64,000 nucleotides of DNA from Acinetobacter calcoaceticus (GCF_004345325.1 NZ_SLVJ01000001.1:62001-126000), one strand, 5' to 3'; shown: positions 34,831 to 45,714, numbered from the stretch's first letter. The notes: generated from the sequence alone by a model not told the origin. Numbers and translations are program-made.

Positions 34831-34849
34831 TTTGTCACTTGAGGACAAA
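34831..34849. promoter_or_regulatory. Dyad TTTGTC-N7-GACAAA upstream of the monooxygenase
   Basis: A 6-7-6 inverted repeat about 95-110 bp upstream of the almA-like start. A shorter dyad TGACA-N8-TGTCA lies at 34789-34806. These are possible regulator sites; no function is known. Confidence 0.35.
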
Positions 34850-34856
34850 TATAAAG

Positions 34857-34869
34857 ATTGTCTAACAAT
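34857..34869. repeat. 13-bp dyad ATTGTCTAACAAT, copy 2
   Basis: An exact second copy of the dyad at 30936-30948, about 120 bp upstream of the almA-like start and just before the rplQ terminator. It is probably an operator for the monooxygenase. Confidence 0.45.
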
Positions 34870-34886
34870 AATTTTGTTTGCGGCAT

Positions 34887-34920
34887 AAAAAAAGGTCAGC
34901 TGTTAGGCTGACCTTTTTTT
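34887..34920 (-). terminator. Terminator of the ribosomal alpha operon
   Basis: AAAGGTCAGC and GCTGACCTTT form a strong stem around TGTTAG with A and T runs on both sides; it ends the transcript after rplQ. Confidence 0.9.
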
Positions 34921-34944
34921 CATAAGTTTAAATAAAATTTAAAC

Positions 34945-35322
34945 TTATTCAGCAGAAGCTTTCGCTTCACGATCTACTAGCTCAACGTAAGCCATCGGCG
35001 CAGCATCACCTGCACGGAAGCCTGCTTTAAGCACGCGTAGATACCCGCCGTTACGTTCTTTGTAACGAGGGCCAAGAACGGTAAATAATTTACCAACAGT
35101 TGCAGCTGAACGAGTACGAGCAAACGCTAAACGACGGTTTGCTACAGTATCGTTTTTCGCTAGAGTGATCAAAGGCTCAGCAACTCGACGTAATTCTTTT
35201 GCTTTAGGCACAGTTGTTTTAATCAACTCGTGCTCAAACAAAGAATTAGCCATGTTTTGGAACATCGCTTTGCGATGGCTGCTTGTACGGCCTAATTTCA
35301 CACCACTATTACGATGACGCAT
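34945..35322 (-). CDS. rplQ: 50S ribosomal protein L17
   Basis: 125 residues starting [23 protein letters not shown], the universal L17 signature, with the [23 protein letters not shown] end. It is the last gene of the alpha operon, 18 bp after rpoA and followed by a strong terminator. Confidence 0.99.
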   Translation of the reverse strand: MRHRNSGVKLGRTSSHRKAMFQNMANSLFEHELIKTTVPKAKELRRVAEPLITLAKNDTVANRRLAFARTRSAATVGKLFTVLGPRYKERNGGYLRVLKAGFRAGDAAPMAYVELVDREAKASAE

Positions 35323-35340
35323 GGTGATAGTCCTACTTAA

Positions 35341-36348
35341 TTAACGGCTACGATAGGCGAAACGATCGTCCATACGGAGACTAGCTGGTGGCCAGTTCTC
35401 TAAACGCATGCCGAGTTGTAAGCCTTTTGAAGCCAGAACATCTTTAATCTCAGTCAACGATTTTTTACCTAAATTCGGAGTTTTTAACAACTCAACTTCG
35501 GTACGTTGAACAAGATCACCAATGTAGTAAATATTTTCTGCTTTCAAACAGTTAGCAGAACGAACAGTTAACTCTAGATCATCTACTGGACGAAGCAAGA
35601 TTGGATCAACTTCTTCACGAGGTTCTTGAGCAACAGGCGCTTGGTCTTTCTGAAGATCAACAAAAATTGCAATTTGTTGTTGCAAGATTGTTGCTGCTTT
35701 GCGAATCGCTTCTTCAGGGTCAACTGTGCCGTTGGTACCAAGATCAATGACGAGTTTATCAAGGTCAGTACGTTGTTCTACACGCGCATTTTCTACGGTG
35801 TATGAAACGCGCTGAATCGGGCTATAAGAAGCATCTAACTGCAAGCGACCTACAGGGCGAGTTTCGCCTTCAGGAAAACGAGAATCAGATGTTTCATAAC
35901 CGCGACCTTGAGCAACTTTCAGGCGCATTTTAATTGAACCTGAAGCACTAAGCGTGCCGATCAAATGCTCAGGATTGACCACTTCAACATTATGCGGTAA
36001 ACGAAGGTCTGCAGCAGTAATATCGCCAGGACCTTGTTTTTCCAATGTCAAATATGCTTCGTTTTGATCGAACAGTTTAATAGACAACCCTTTAAGGTTC
36101 AGCAAGAGCTCGACGATGTCCTGCTGCAAGCCTTCTAAAGTACTGTACTCGTGTTCGACACCTTCTATTTCAACTTCAACCACAGCAGCGCCAGGTAAAG
36201 AAGACAATAGGATGCGACGTAAAGCATTACCCAGAGTGTGGCCAAAACCACGCTCTAAAGGTTCCAGAATCACTTTTGCCGAGGTCCCGCTTGCCGCTTC
36301 GACCTTGATCGCTTGCGGAGTAAGAAACTCGTTTGCAGTACGCGTCAT
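35341..36348 (-). CDS. rpoA: DNA-directed RNA polymerase subunit alpha
   Basis: 335 residues. The N-terminal domain (about 1-235) contains the dimerisation segment [23 protein letters not shown]; the C-terminal domain (about 250-320) binds UP elements and activators ([30 protein letters not shown]). It starts the assembly of the polymerase core. It lies between rpsD and rplQ as in other gammaproteobacteria. Confidence 0.99.
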   Translation of the reverse strand: MTRTANEFLTPQAIKVEAASGTSAKVILEPLERGFGHTLGNALRRILLSSLPGAAVVEVEIEGVEHEYSTLEGLQQDIVELLLNLKGLSIKLFDQNEAYLTLEKQGPGDITAADLRLPHNVEVVNPEHLIGTLSASGSIKMRLKVAQGRGYETSDSRFPEGETRPVGRLQLDASYSPIQRVSYTVENARVEQRTDLDKLVIDLGTNGTVDPEEAIRKAATILQQQIAIFVDLQKDQAPVAQEPREEVDPILLRPVDDLELTVRSANCLKAENIYYIGDLVQRTEVELLKTPNLGKKSLTEIKDVLASKGLQLGMRLENWPPASLRMDDRFAYRSR

Positions 36349-36365
36349 TATTGCTACCTCAAGGA

Positions 36366-36989
36366 TTATTTAGAATACAATTCTACAATCAAGCTTTCGT
36401 TGATTTCAGCAGGTAAATCAGAACGATCTGGAGCAGCCTTAAATGTACCTTCTAATTTAGAATGATCAACATCCATCCAAGAAGGAATCCCACGTTGAGC
36501 TGCTAACTCAATTGCGTTTTTAATACGTAATTGTGGTTTAGCACCTTCGTGAACTGCAACTACATCACCCGCTTTAACTTGAATTGACGCAATGTTAACA
36601 CGACGACCATTCAAAGTAATGCTGCGGTGAGATACCAGCTGACGAGCTTCTGCACGTGTAGAACCAAAACCCATGCGATAAACAACGTTATCAAGACGGC
36701 TTTCTAGCAATTTCAACAAGTTTTCACCTGTCGCGCCTTTTACACGAGCTGCTTCTTTGTAGTAATTACTAAATTGACGCTCTAACACACCGTACATACG
36801 ACGTACTTTTTGTTTTTCGCGTAACTGTAGTGAATACTCAGACTGTTTTGCACGGCTTTGACCATGTTGGCCAGGCGCTTTAGCATGTTTTTTTGTTTTG
36901 ACGTCAAATGGTTTAACGCCAGATTTTAATTGCAGGTCTGTCCCTTCGCGGCGAGAGAGTTTGCATTTTGGACCAATATAACGAGCCAT
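36366..36989 (-). CDS. rpsD: 30S ribosomal protein S4
   Basis: 207 residues starting [19 protein letters not shown], with the S4 RNA-binding domain around [14 protein letters not shown] and [15 protein letters not shown]4 nucleates 30S assembly and, in E. coli, represses the alpha operon by binding the leader of rpsM. It lacks the four-Cys zinc motif, so it is the cysteine-poor form. Confidence 0.99.
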   Translation of the reverse strand: MARYIGPKCKLSRREGTDLQLKSGVKPFDVKTKKHAKAPGQHGQSRAKQSEYSLQLREKQKVRRMYGVLERQFSNYYKEAARVKGATGENLLKLLESRLDNVVYRMGFGSTRAEARQLVSHRSITLNGRRVNIASIQVKAGDVVAVHEGAKPQLRIKNAIELAAQRGIPSWMDVDHSKLEGTFKAAPDRSDLPAEINESLIVELYSK

Positions 36990-37001
36990 GAATGTTTCTC
37001 C

Positions 37002-37388
37002 TTACACGCGACGTTTTTTAGGTGGACGGCAACCGTTGTGCGGGATTGGCGTCACATCGGTAATGCTGTTAATTTTATAACCCACTGCACCTAATGCACG
37101 AACCGCAGATTCACGACCTGGACCAGGACCTTTTACAAGGACGTCCAAGTTTTTCAAACCGTAATCTAAAGCTGCTTTACCAGCAACTTCAGCAGCTACC
37201 TGAGCAGCAAACGGTGTTGATTTACGTGATCCACGGAAGCCTTGTCCACCTGAGGTGGCCCAAGCCAATGCATTACCTTGACGATCGGTAATCGTAACAA
37301 TGGTGTTATTAAAAGAAGCGTGAATGTGAGCAACACCTTCAGAGACGGTACGAGTGACCTTCTTGCGTGTGCGAGTATCTTTTGCCAT
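37002..37388 (-). CDS. rpsK: 30S ribosomal protein S11
   Basis: 128 residues with the hallmark [17 protein letters not shown] and [14 protein letters not shown] segments and the basic end [13 protein letters not shown]. Located 19 bp after rpsM. Confidence 0.99.
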
Positions 37389-37407
37389 CTTTTAGCTTCC
37401 AGAAATC

Positions 37408-37764
37408 TTACTTTTTAATCGGTTTGCGCGGACCTTTACGGGTACGTGCGTTAGTTTTGGTGCGTTGTCCACGGACAGGCAAGCTGCGACGATGACGAAG
37501 ACCGCGATAGCAGCCTAAATCCATTAAACGTTTAATGTTCATGGAAATTTCGCGACGTAAATCACCTTCGGTCGGAACCTTGGCAACTTCTGCACGAATC
37601 GCATCAAGCTGAGCATCATCTAATTCACGAATTTTCGTAGTGGTAGCGATACCTGCAGCAGCTAAGATGTTCTTAGCAGTGTGGCGACCAACACCAAAAA
37701 TATAAGTGAGAGAGATAACAGCGTGCTTGTTATCCGGAATGTTTACACCGGCAATACGAGCCAT
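37408..37764 (-). CDS. rpsM: 30S ribosomal protein S13
   Basis: 118 residues starting [22 protein letters not shown], ending in a basic tail ([12 protein letters not shown]) that reaches the P-site. It is the first gene of the alpha group, preceded by a 104-bp leader with a GC-rich hairpin. Confidence 0.99.
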   Translation of the reverse strand: MARIAGVNIPDNKHAVISLTYIFGVGRHTAKNILAAAGIATTTKIRELDDAQLDAIRAEVAKVPTEGDLRREISMNIKRLMDLGCYRGLRHRRSLPVRGQRTKTNARTRKGPRKPIKK

Positions 37765-37798
37765 TCATTTTCTCCAAAAAGGCAGTAGAGATAATCAA

Positions 37799-37823
37799 CC
37801 GCCCCACAAATCTTGAGGGGCGG
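37799..37823 (-). promoter_or_regulatory. Hairpin in the alpha-operon leader
   Basis: CCGCCCC and GGGGCGG form a 7-bp GC stem in the rpmJ-rpsM gap, about 35 bp before the rpsM start. In E. coli the equivalent region folds into the S4 repressor-binding pseudoknot; this may be its counterpart, but the homology is not proven. Confidence 0.45.
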
Positions 37824-37868
37824 ATATTAACCTAATTTGCCTACTGAAATCAACAGGTCTTAATTAAA

Positions 37869-37985
37869 TTAACCTTGACGCTGCTTATGACGAGGTTCAG
37901 CGCTGCAAATTACGCGAATCACCCCATTACGACGGATAACTTTACAGCTACCACAAATTTTCTTAACAGAAGCTTGAACTTTCAT
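37869..37985 (-). CDS. rpmJ: 50S ribosomal protein L36
   Basis: 38 residues starting [14 protein letters not shown] and ending RHKQRQG. Cys11, Cys14, Cys27 and the following His form the zinc site of the cysteine-containing L36 form. It lies 20 bp after secY, as usual at the end of the spc operon. Confidence 0.98.
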
Positions 37986-38005
37986 GATGAAACCTCTAAG
38001 TGCGC

Positions 38006-39364
38006 TTATCCCTTAGGATGAGCAGTCGTTTTCTTCATTAGCGATTGATTGTCATATTGGTGTGACGTTAAGTGTGCTTGAAGTTGAGCCATGAAATCCA
38101 TAACTACCACCACAACGATCAGCAAAGAGGTACCACCCAAATGGAATGGAATACCAAAAGAACTTTGCAAAATCATAGGCATCAAGCAAATCACTGTAAT
38201 GTAAATTGCACCAATAAACGTCAATCGATTCAGAATATGATCTAAATAACGAGCAGTTTGCTCACCTGGGCGAATACCAGGTACATAAGCTCCACTGCGT
38301 TTTAAATTCTCTGATACTTCTTTCGGGCTAAAAACGAGCGCGGTATAGAAATAACAGAAGAAAATAATTAACGCACCGAAGAGCACCAAATACAAAGGCT
38401 GTCCAGGCGATAATACTAGCGCTAAATCTTGTAAGGACCGTTTAACGAAACCTGCATTAGGATCAGCACTACCTAACCATTGACCTAAGCTTGCAGGGAA
38501 CAACAATAACGAACTAGCGAAAATTGCTGGAATTACCCCTGCCATATTAATCTTCAATGGCAAATGTGTCTGTTGTGCAGTAAATACGCGACGACCTTGC
38601 TGCTTTTGCGCATAGTTGACAGGTATACGACGTTGGGCTTTTTCAATAAACACGATTGCTGCTAATACAGCAATTGAAAGCAAACCAAACACTGCTAACC
38701 CGATTAAACTGGTTTGACCATTTTCAACAGATGAAAATGATTGCATCACAAGTGTTGGTAAACCGGCAACAATACCTGCAAAGATGATCATCGAGATCCC
38801 ATTACCAACACCACGTTCGGTAATTTGCTCGCCTAACCACATCAAGAACATCGTTCCAGCAACCAAAGAGGTTAATGCTGGAATGTAGAACGCCAAACCT
38901 GAAGTCAAGGTAATCCCTTGACTGATCAAGCCTGCGCACATGCCAATGCCTTGAACAATTGCAAGTAAGAGTGTGCCATAACGCGTATATTGATTAATCT
39001 TACGCTTACCCTGCTCACCTTCTTTTTTTAGTGCTTCTAGCGTAGGTACCACTGTCGACATTAGCTGCACGATAATCGAAGCAGAAATGTACGGCATGAT
39101 CCCCAACGCCAGAATAGACATCCGTTCTAATGCTCCGCCAGAGAACATGTTAAACAAACCTAAGAAGGTTCCTTCATTAGCTTTGAAAAACTGTGCTAAG
39201 GCGACACTATCAATACCCGGTAACGGAATGTGCGCTCCTAGTCGAAAGACGACCAATGCACCAACTAAGAACATTAATCGGCGAATAATTTCACGATATT
39301 TCACGTGAAATGGCTGACCTTTCATCATGTGAACATGACCTGAAGAACTAGGAGACAGACTCAC
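38006..39364 (-). CDS. secY: Protein translocase subunit SecY
   Basis: A 452-residue core subunit of the Sec translocon with ten TM helices. Typical blocks are [39 protein letters not shown] (plug and TM2b region), [13 protein letters not shown] and [11 protein letters not shown]. It lies between rplO and rpmJ. It secretes or inserts proteins together with SecE, SecG and SecA encoded elsewhere. Confidence 0.99.
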
Positions 39365-39370
39365 TCGCGA

Positions 39371-39811
39371 TTACTCCTCGACTTTGCCGCCAGCAGCTTC
39401 AACAGCAGCTTTAGCGCCTTTAGTCACAGCAACACCTTGTACAGTGAATGCACGAGTGATTTCACCAGAAAGAACGATACGAGCACGTAACATATCTTTA
39501 CGTACTACGTTTGCCGCTTTTAAAGTTTCTAGGCTAACGATATCACCTTCTACTTTAGACAGTTCTGATAAACGTACTTCAGCAGTTTTCAAAGCGATTT
39601 GGCTAGTGAAACCGAATTTAGGTAAACGACGATAAAGTGCAGTTTGACCACCTTCAAAGCCTGGGCGTACGCCACCGCTTTTACGTGATTTCTGACCCTT
39701 AACACCGCGACCACCAGTTTTACCAACACCAGAGCCGATACCACGACCTAAGCGAAGATTGTCACGTTTCGCGCCTTCTGCAGGCGCAAGTTCATTTAAA
39801 CGCAGAGTCAT
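39371..39811 (-). CDS. rplO: 50S ribosomal protein L15
   Basis: 146 residues starting [18 protein letters not shown], with the Gly/Lys/Arg-rich N-terminal tail ([20 protein letters not shown]) and [18 protein letters not shown]. It starts 3 bp after rpmD and ends 6 bp before secY. Confidence 0.99.
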   Translation of the reverse strand: MTLRLNELAPAEGAKRDNLRLGRGIGSGVGKTGGRGVKGQKSRKSGGVRPGFEGGQTALYRRLPKFGFTSQIALKTAEVRLSELSKVEGDIVSLETLKAANVVRKDMLRARIVLSGEITRAFTVQGVAVTKGAKAAVEAAGGKVEE

Positions 39812-39814
39812 GGC

Positions 39815-39991
39815 TTATTCCTCTACACTAACCATATAGTAGACTTTGTTGATCATACCGCGATTAGAAGGCGTATCTTGCACTTCTACAGTATGACCAA
39901 TACGACGCAGACCTAAACCTTGCATGCAAAGTTTGTGATTTTTCAAACGATGCGAAGCAGATTTGATCTGGGTAACTTTAATCGTTTTCAT
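39815..39991 (-). CDS. rpmD: 50S ribosomal protein L30
   Basis: 58 residues starting [20 protein letters not shown] with the conserved [20 protein letters not shown] block. Its length is that of bacterial L30. It lies between rpsE and rplO in the spc operon. Confidence 0.98.
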   Translation of the reverse strand: MKTIKVTQIKSASHRLKNHKLCMQGLGLRRIGHTVEVQDTPSNRGMINKVYYMVSVEE

Positions 39992-39997
39992 GATTGA

Positions 39998-40495
39998 TTA
40001 CCCTAAAATTTGTTCTACTGAAAGACCACGTTTAGCAGCAACTTTCTCTGCAGAAGTCATATCACGCAGACCATTAAAAGTTGCATTTACAACGTTAGCA
40101 GCATTGGTAGAACCATAGCATTTCGTCAAGACGTTGCGAACACCCGCAGCTTCAAGTACAGCACGCATTGAACCACCAGCGATTACGCCAGTACCTTCAG
40201 AAGCAGGCTGCATGAAAACACGGCTTGCGCCATGACGAGCGTTAATTGGGTGCTGTAAAGTGCCATCAGCAAGATCGACAGTGATCATGTTACGACGTGC
40301 AGCTTCAAGTGCTTTAGAAATAGCAGCTGGAACTTCACGCGCTTTACCACGACCAAAACCTACGCGACCGTTGCCATCACCTACCACAGTCAATGCTGTG
40401 AAAGAGAAAATACGACCACCTTTAACAACCTTGGCTACACGATCAACGGCAACCAGCTTTTCAACGAGACCTTCGTTTTGTTCAACTTTCGCCAT
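39998..40495 (-). CDS. rpsE: 30S ribosomal protein S5
   Basis: 165 residues with the double-stranded RNA-binding-like N-terminal region ([26 protein letters not shown]) and the [23 protein letters not shown] block. S5 contributes to decoding accuracy; changes in its GRVGFG loop region cause spectinomycin resistance in other bacteria. No unusual residue is apparent. Confidence 0.99.
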   Translation of the reverse strand: MAKVEQNEGLVEKLVAVDRVAKVVKGGRIFSFTALTVVGDGNGRVGFGRGKAREVPAAISKALEAARRNMITVDLADGTLQHPINARHGASRVFMQPASEGTGVIAGGSMRAVLEAAGVRNVLTKCYGSTNAANVVNATFNGLRDMTSAEKVAAKRGLSVEQILG

Positions 40496-40497
40496 GA

Positions 40498-40848
40498 TTA
40501 GAACTCCAAGCCGCCTTCACGGGCAGCATCAGCCAAGGCTTTAATACGACCATGATATTTAAAGCCAGAACGGTCAAATGCAACTTTAGTTACACCAGCT
40601 GCTTTGGCACGTTCTGCGATTAAAGCACCTACTTTAGTCGCTGCATCGATATTACCAGTTGCACCAGCGCGTAGAGCAGTATCCAAAGTTGAAGCTTGCG
40701 CTAAAACTTTGCCACCATCGGCTGAAATCACTTGAGCATAGATGTGACGCGGAGTGCGGTTTACACACAAACGAGTCGCACCCAATGCACGGATGTGCAA
40801 GCGTGTGCTTTTCGCACGACGCAAACGGGATTGTTTCTTTTCGTTCAT
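40498..40848 (-). CDS. rplR: 50S ribosomal protein L18
   Basis: 116 residues starting [20 protein letters not shown] and ending [21 protein letters not shown]. It binds 5S rRNA with L5. Located 14 bp after rplF. Confidence 0.99.
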   Translation of the reverse strand: MNEKKQSRLRRAKSTRLHIRALGATRLCVNRTPRHIYAQVISADGGKVLAQASTLDTALRAGATGNIDAATKVGALIAERAKAAGVTKVAFDRSGFKYHGRIKALADAAREGGLEF

Positions 40849-40862
40849 AAGAACCTCGCGCC

Positions 40863-41396
40863 TTATTTCTTCTTAGCTTCTTTACGAAGTACAACTTCAT
40901 CCGAATAACGTACACCTTTACCTTTATATGGTTCAGGAGAACGGTAAGCACGGATATCAGCAGCCACTTGACCCAACAATTGTTTGTTTGCAGATTTGAG
41001 TACGATTTCAGTCGCAGTCGGAGTTTCTGCAGTAACACCTTCAGGAAGGTCATAATCAATTGGGTGAGAAAAACCAAGGTTAAGATGAACAACGTTACCT
41101 TTGATCGCAGCTTTATAACCAACACCAATCAGTTGTAATTTGCGTTCAAAACCTTCGTTAACACCTTTCACGAGGTTATTTAAAACAGAGCGAGCAGTAC
41201 CAGCCTGCATCCAGCCGTCTTTCGACTCTTTAGCTGGAGCAACCTGAAGTGTACCATCTTCCTGTTTTAGCTCGACCAGCGCATGCAGGTTGAAAGACAA
41301 AGTACCTTTATTGCCTTTCACTTCGACCTGCCGGCCGTTCTGAGTAACTGTAACGCCATTCGGCACAGTTACTGGGGCTTTAGCCACACGAGACAT
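40863..41396 (-). CDS. rplF: 50S ribosomal protein L6
   Basis: 177 residues starting [15 protein letters not shown], ending with the L6 signature [24 protein letters not shown]. It has two tandem L6 folds and sits near the factor-binding site of the 50S subunit. Confidence 0.99.
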   Translation of the reverse strand: MSRVAKAPVTVPNGVTVTQNGRQVEVKGNKGTLSFNLHALVELKQEDGTLQVAPAKESKDGWMQAGTARSVLNNLVKGVNEGFERKLQLIGVGYKAAIKGNVVHLNLGFSHPIDYDLPEGVTAETPTATEIVLKSANKQLLGQVAADIRAYRSPEPYKGKGVRYSDEVVLRKEAKKK

Positions 41397-41409
41397 GAGG
41401 AATCACCTA

Positions 41410-41805
41410 TTAAGAAACAAAAGCAATAACTTCACCACCGATACCTGCAGCACGTGCAGCGCGATCAGTCATGATGCCTTTGCTTGTAGAAACAATTGCA
41501 ATACCCAAGCCTTGCTTAACGCTTGGCAGACTATCTTTACCGCGATACTGACGTAGACCTGGACGGCTTACGCGTTTCACAGTTTCGATAACTGGTTTGC
41601 CTTCGAAATATTTTAAAGTAATTGTTAGCGTAGGTTTGCCTTCAAGATCAGCAGTTTCTACACTTCCAACATAACCTTCTTGTTGAAGTACGTTTGCAAT
41701 AGCAACTTTCAACTTCGAGTTAGGCATAGAAACAGTTTGTTTCTTAGCCATTTGTGCGTTACGAACACGTGTTAGCATGTCGGCAACGGTATCTTGCATA
41801 CTCAT
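41410..41805 (-). CDS. rpsH: 30S ribosomal protein S8
   Basis: 131 residues starting [18 protein letters not shown], ending in the C-terminal signature [26 protein letters not shown]. In E. coli S8 also represses spc-operon translation. Confidence 0.99.
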   Translation of the reverse strand: MSMQDTVADMLTRVRNAQMAKKQTVSMPNSKLKVAIANVLQQEGYVGSVETADLEGKPTLTITLKYFEGKPVIETVKRVSRPGLRQYRGKDSLPSVKQGLGIAIVSTSKGIMTDRAARAAGIGGEVIAFVS

Positions 41806-41818
41806 TTATAGTCGCCCC

Positions 41819-42124
41819 TTACCAGCTTGCCTTAACGACGCCAGGTACATCACCTTGCATCACAGTTTCACGTAATTTGTTACGGCTTAAACCGAACTTA
41901 CGGAAATAACCATGAGGACGACCTGTTAAACCACAACGGTTGCGTAGACGAACTGGTGATGCATTACGTGGCAAAGCCTGTAATTTCATCATCGCTTCAA
42001 AACGCTCTTCATCGCTCGCATTTACGTTTGAAATCGTCGCTTTAAGTTCAGCACGTTTCGCAGCAAATTTAGCAACAGTTTGTTCGCGTTTTTGTTCGCG
42101 ATTAACCATACCTTTCTTAGCCAT
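41819..42124 (-). CDS. rpsN: 30S ribosomal protein S14
   Basis: 101 residues with [21 protein letters not shown] near the C-terminus. Only one Cys is present, so it is the long, zinc-independent form. Confidence 0.99.
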   Translation of the reverse strand: MAKKGMVNREQKREQTVAKFAAKRAELKATISNVNASDEERFEAMMKLQALPRNASPVRLRNRCGLTGRPHGYFRKFGLSRNKLRETVMQGDVPGVVKASW

Positions 42125-42133
42125 ATCGACCTC

Positions 42134-42670
42134 TTATTTGAACGGGAAGCCGAATGCACGCATAAGCGCACGGCCTTCGTCATCGGTGCGAGCAGTGGTA
42201 GTAATAGTAATATCCATACCACGAATACGATCAATCTTGTCGAAATCGATTTCAGGGAAAACGATTTGTTCTTTCAAGCCCATCGAGTAGTTACCACGAC
42301 CATCGAAAGATTTCGATGAGAAACCACGAAAGTCACGGATACGCGGGATTGCGATTGAAATCAAACGGTCCAAGAATTCGTACATTTGGTCGCCGCGTAA
42401 AGTAACTTTACAACCGATTGGCCAACCATCACGGATTTTAAAACCTGCGATTGATTTACGTGCAAGAGTCAACACTGGTTTTTGACCAGCGATCGCTTGC
42501 ATATCAGAAAGCGCGCCATCTAATAATTTCTTATCAGCTGCAGCAGCGCCTACACCCATATTCAAGGTGATTTTAGTAATGCGTGGAGTTTGCATTACAT
42601 TCTCAAGGCTCAATTGTTCTTTTAATTGAGTTTTGAGTTCTTCGTTGTAGCGTGTTCTAAGTCTGGCCAT
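42134..42670 (-). CDS. rplE: 50S ribosomal protein L5
   Basis: 178 residues from ATG 42670 ([19 protein letters not shown]); the open frame upstream to 42712 overlaps rplX and is not used. Conserved blocks are [20 protein letters not shown] and [15 protein letters not shown] [15 protein letters not shown]. It binds 5S rRNA. Confidence 0.98.
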   Translation of the reverse strand: MARLRTRYNEELKTQLKEQLSLENVMQTPRITKITLNMGVGAAAADKKLLDGALSDMQAIAGQKPVLTLARKSIAGFKIRDGWPIGCKVTLRGDQMYEFLDRLISIAIPRIRDFRGFSSKSFDGRGNYSMGLKEQIVFPEIDFDKIDRIRGMDITITTTARTDDEGRALMRAFGFPFK

Positions 42671-42686
42671 TGCCTTTCTCAACCTA

Positions 42687-43007
42687 TTACTTCGCTGTCG
42701 CCACTGATTCACCAGTTGATTTGTAAACGCGAGTTTTCACGCCTTCAGCATCAACTTGGTAACCAACACGGTCAGCCTTTTGGGTTGCAGCATTTAAAAT
42801 TGCCACATTCGAGATATGAAGCGAAGCTTCTTGTGTAACGATACTACCTTCAGTACCAGTTGCACGGTTCGGCTTTTGATGCTTCTTCACCAAGTTAAGG
42901 CCTTCAACCTTAACTCGATCATTTGAAATAGACAAAACAGTACCCTGTTTGCCTTTTTCTTTGCCTGCGATCACAATTACTTGATCGTTTTTCTTAATCT
43001 TAGCCAT
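42687..43007 (-). CDS. rplX: 50S ribosomal protein L24
   Basis: 106 residues with the KOW motif near the N-terminus ([18 protein letters not shown]). An early-assembly protein of the 50S subunit. It lies 11 bp after rplN. Confidence 0.99.
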   Translation of the reverse strand: MAKIKKNDQVIVIAGKEKGKQGTVLSISNDRVKVEGLNLVKKHQKPNRATGTEGSIVTQEASLHISNVAILNAATQKADRVGYQVDAEGVKTRVYKSTGESVATAK

Positions 43008-43018
43008 GATTGCCTCTA

Positions 43019-43387
43019 TTATAGAACTTCAGGAGCCAATGAAATGATTTTCATGAACTGTTCAGTACGAAGTTCACGAGTCACTGGCCCGAAAATACGA
43101 GTGGCAATCGGAGCTTTGTTGTTATTCAGAATAACAGCAGCATTATCATCAAAACGGATCACTGACCCATCTGGACGACGAATACCAAATTTAGTACGAA
43201 CAACAACTGCATTCATCACGTCGCCTTTTTTAACACGACCACGTGGAATTGCTTCTTTTACAGTAACTTTAATAATGTCGCCAACAGAAGCATAACGACG
43301 ATGTGAGCCACCTAGTACTTTAATACATTGTACGCGGCGTGCACCACTATTGTCTGCTACGTCGAGCATACTTTCGGTTTGAATCAT
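43019..43387 (-). CDS. rplN: 50S ribosomal protein L14
   Basis: 122 residues starting [21 protein letters not shown] and ending [10 protein letters not shown], as in E. coli. It is the first gene of the spc group, separated from rpsQ by a 90-bp gap holding a long hairpin. Confidence 0.99.
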   Translation of the reverse strand: MIQTESMLDVADNSGARRVQCIKVLGGSHRRYASVGDIIKVTVKEAIPRGRVKKGDVMNAVVVRTKFGIRRPDGSVIRFDDNAAVILNNNKAPIATRIFGPVTRELRTEQFMKIISLAPEVL

Positions 43388-43407
43388 TGCCCTACTCCAA
43401 AACCGAG

Positions 43408-43463
43408 CATCACCGGTCGCAATTTCGAAAGGCTCAAAGAGTACTCGAAATTGACCGATGATG
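43408..43463. other. Long imperfect hairpin in the rpsQ-rplN gap
   Basis: The arms 43408-43428 and 43445-43463 pair over 19 bp with one G-U or mismatched position and a 2-nt bulge, around a 16-nt loop. It is the most stable structure visible in the ribosomal cluster and sits exactly at the S10/spc boundary. It may be an attenuator, a processing site, or a repressor-protein target. Confidence 0.7.
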
Positions 43464-43477
43464 CAACAAGAACGTAA

Positions 43478-43735
43478 TTACTCAGCAGCTGCTTCAACAA
43501 CTTCCACCAAAGCCCAAGCTTTAGTTTTAGAAATTGGGCGGCTTTCTTTAATGATCACAACATCGCCGGTTTTAGCCGTGTTGTTCTCATCATGAGCGTG
43601 TAATTTAGTTGAACGGCGGATTGATTTGCCATACAACGGGTGTTGAACGCGGCGTTCAATAAGAACAACAATAGACTTATCCATTTTGTCGCTTACGACT
43701 TTGCCGGTTAACGTGCGGACTGTATTTTCACTCAT
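43478..43735 (-). CDS. rpsQ: 30S ribosomal protein S17
   Basis: 85 residues with the S17 signature [20 protein letters not shown] and [16 protein letters not shown]. Its start overlaps rpmC by 4 bp. Last gene of the S10 group. Confidence 0.99.
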   Translation of the reverse strand: MSENTVRTLTGKVVSDKMDKSIVVLIERRVQHPLYGKSIRRSTKLHAHDENNTAKTGDVVIIKESRPISKTKAWALVEVVEAAAE

Positions 43736-43929
43736 TGCCCGTTCCCCTGTTTTTCGGTGAGGAGTGTCTTGATACGAGCTATCGTCTTACGAGCAACTTG
43801 CACTTCATGCGATTTGCCCAATTGACCTGTAGCTTTTGCCATACGAAGACGGAATTGGTTTAGCTGTTGCTCATCGAGCAAAGCTGTCAACTCTTCTACC
43901 GATTTTTCACGTAGATCTTTAGTTTTCAT
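43732..43929 (-). CDS. rpmC: 50S ribosomal protein L29
   Basis: 65 residues starting [20 protein letters not shown], with [17 protein letters not shown] at the end. Its start overlaps the rplP stop by one base (TAATG) and its end overlaps rpsQ by 4 bp, so the three are translationally coupled. Confidence 0.99.
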   Translation of the reverse strand: MKTKDLREKSVEELTALLDEQQLNQFRLRMAKATGQLGKSHEVQVARKTIARIKTLLTEKQGNGQ

Positions 43930-44342
43930 TACATTACCGTCCGAGTCACGATAGTGGTTTTAAACGGAAGTTTAGCTGCTGCAAGCGCAAACGCTTCACG
44001 TGCTAATTCTTCGTTCACACCTTCCATTTCGTACAGGATCTTACCTGGTTTGATTTCGCAAACCCAATATTCCACACTACCTTTACCTTTACCCATACGA
44101 ACTTCTAATGGTTTTTGTGTAATCGGCTTGTCTGGGAATACGCGGATAAAGATCTTACCACCACGTTTTACACGACGGCTAATGGTACGACGCGCTGCTT
44201 CAATTTGACGCGCAGTCATACGACCACGTTCAACTGATTTAAGTGCGATAGTACCAAATGATACTGTACTGCCACGATGCGCTAGACCCGTATTACGGCC
44301 CTTTTGCACTTTACGGAATTTAGTACGTTTAGGTTGCAACAT
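43929..44342 (-). CDS. rplP: 50S ribosomal protein L16
   Basis: 137 residues starting [19 protein letters not shown], with [17 protein letters not shown] and [20 protein letters not shown]. Located near the A site and peptidyl-transferase centre. Confidence 0.99.
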   Translation of the reverse strand: MLQPKRTKFRKVQKGRNTGLAHRGSTVSFGTIALKSVERGRMTARQIEAARRTISRRVKRGGKIFIRVFPDKPITQKPLEVRMGKGKGSVEYWVCEIKPGKILYEMEGVNEELAREAFALAAAKLPFKTTIVTRTVM

Positions 44343-44345
44343 GGA

Positions 44346-45098
44346 TTATTCTCCTTTTTCAGCAGAACGATCATTGCGACGACCACGACGCTCTTGACCT
44401 TCACCACGACCGCGACCGCGTTTAGCTGGACGTTCTTCAGCAGGAGCAGGGTTCATGACTTGTTTCATGCCACCTAAGATCTCACCACGGAAAATCCAAA
44501 CTTTAACACCAATCGTACCGTAAGTTGTTTCAGCACGTACAGATGAATAGTCGATGTCTGCACGAAGTGTATGTAAAGGTACACGACCTTCACGATACCA
44601 TTCAGTACGGGCAATCTCTGCTCCACCTAAACGACCAGAAACTTCAACTTTGATACCTTTAGCACCAGCACGCATCGAGTTCTGAACCGCACGCTTCATA
44701 GCACGACGGAACATTACACGTTTTTCTAGTTGAGAAGCGATTGCCTCAGCAACTAAACGAGCGTCTAAATCTGGGCGATCGATTTCGTTGATGCTTACTT
44801 GCGCAGGAACACCCATAATGCTGGTGAGCTCACGCTGTAATTTCTCAATATCTTCGCCTTTTTTACCGATAACGATACCTGGACGAGCAGTGCTAATTGT
44901 TACTTTAGCAGCGCCTGTAGGACGTTCGATAAGAATATTGCTGATCATCGCGCTTTTAAGTTTTTTATTCAAAAACTCACGAACTTGAAGATCTTTAAGC
45001 AAGTATTCAGCGTATTGTTTCGGACTCGCATACCAGTTAGCGTTATGACGTTTCACAACACCTAGGCGGATACCGATTGGATGAACCTTCTGACCCAT
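44346..45098 (-). CDS. rpsC: 30S ribosomal protein S3
   Basis: 250 residues starting [20 protein letters not shown], with the KH domain motif [12 protein letters not shown] near residue 75. The C-terminus is extended relative to E. coli (233) by an Arg/Gly/Glu-rich tail ([18 protein letters not shown]). Forms part of the mRNA entry tunnel and helicase. Confidence 0.99.
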   Translation of the reverse strand: MGQKVHPIGIRLGVVKRHNANWYASPKQYAEYLLKDLQVREFLNKKLKSAMISNILIERPTGAAKVTISTARPGIVIGKKGEDIEKLQRELTSIMGVPAQVSINEIDRPDLDARLVAEAIASQLEKRVMFRRAMKRAVQNSMRAGAKGIKVEVSGRLGGAEIARTEWYREGRVPLHTLRADIDYSSVRAETTYGTIGVKVWIFRGEILGGMKQVMNPAPAEERPAKRGRGRGEGQERRGRRNDRSAEKGE

Positions 45099-45099
45099 A

Positions 45100-45429
45100 T
45101 CAAACCCCTACCTTAACGGTGATGTGACAAGTACGCTTAGTGATACGATCCGCACGGCCTTTAGCACGTGGCATAATACGTTTAAGGCTAGTGCCTTCAT
45201 CAACGTAAATCGTAGACACTTTAAGATCGTCAACATCTAAACTGTTATTATGTTCAGCGTTTGCAATTGCAGATTCCAATGCTTTTTTCACTAAAACAGC
45301 AGCTTTTTTATTGCTGAAGTTCAAGATATTTAAAGCGTGGGCAATAGATTTGCCACGGATTAGATCTGCAACCAAACGTGCTTTTTGTGCCGAGATAGCG
45401 GCACCGCGTAATTTAGCAGTAACTTCCAT
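45100..45429 (-). CDS. rplV: 50S ribosomal protein L22
   Basis: 109 residues from ATG 45429 ([19 protein letters not shown]). A second in-frame ATG at 45432 is too close to the SD (AGGTG). The beta-hairpin around [21 protein letters not shown] lines the exit tunnel. Confidence 0.98.
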   Translation of the reverse strand: MEVTAKLRGAAISAQKARLVADLIRGKSIAHALNILNFSNKKAAVLVKKALESAIANAEHNNSLDVDDLKVSTIYVDEGTSLKRIMPRAKGRADRITKRTCHITVKVGV

Positions 45430-45438
45430 CATAGCACC

Positions 45439-45714
45439 TTAACGTTTAGACTTCTTGTCAACACCGTGACCACGATAGGTACGAGTTGGCGCGAATTCAC
45501 CGAGTTTATGACCAACCATATGTTCAGATACGATAACTGGAACATGATTACGGCCATTATGAACAGAAATTGTTAAACCAACAAAATCCGGGAGGATCAT
45601 CGAACGACGTGACCAAGTTTTGATCGGCTTGCGAGAATTACTTGCAACAGCCGCTTCAATCTTAGCAAACAAGTGCGCATCGACGAATGGGCCTTTTTTC
45701 AGAGAACGAGGCAT
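45439..45714 (-). CDS. rpsS: 30S ribosomal protein S19
   Basis: 91 residues starting [15 protein letters not shown], with [22 protein letters not shown] and [18 protein letters not shown]. 19 bp after rplB. Confidence 0.99.
   Translation of the reverse strand: MPRSLKKGPFVDAHLFAKIEAAVASNSRKPIKTWSRRSMILPDFVGLTISVHNGRNHVPVIVSEHMVGHKLGEFAPTRTYRGHGVDKKSKR

Noticed and set aside
40652..41128. 158-codon minus-strand ORF overlapping rplR and rplF
   Set aside because: It is an out-of-frame shadow of two well-established ribosomal genes.
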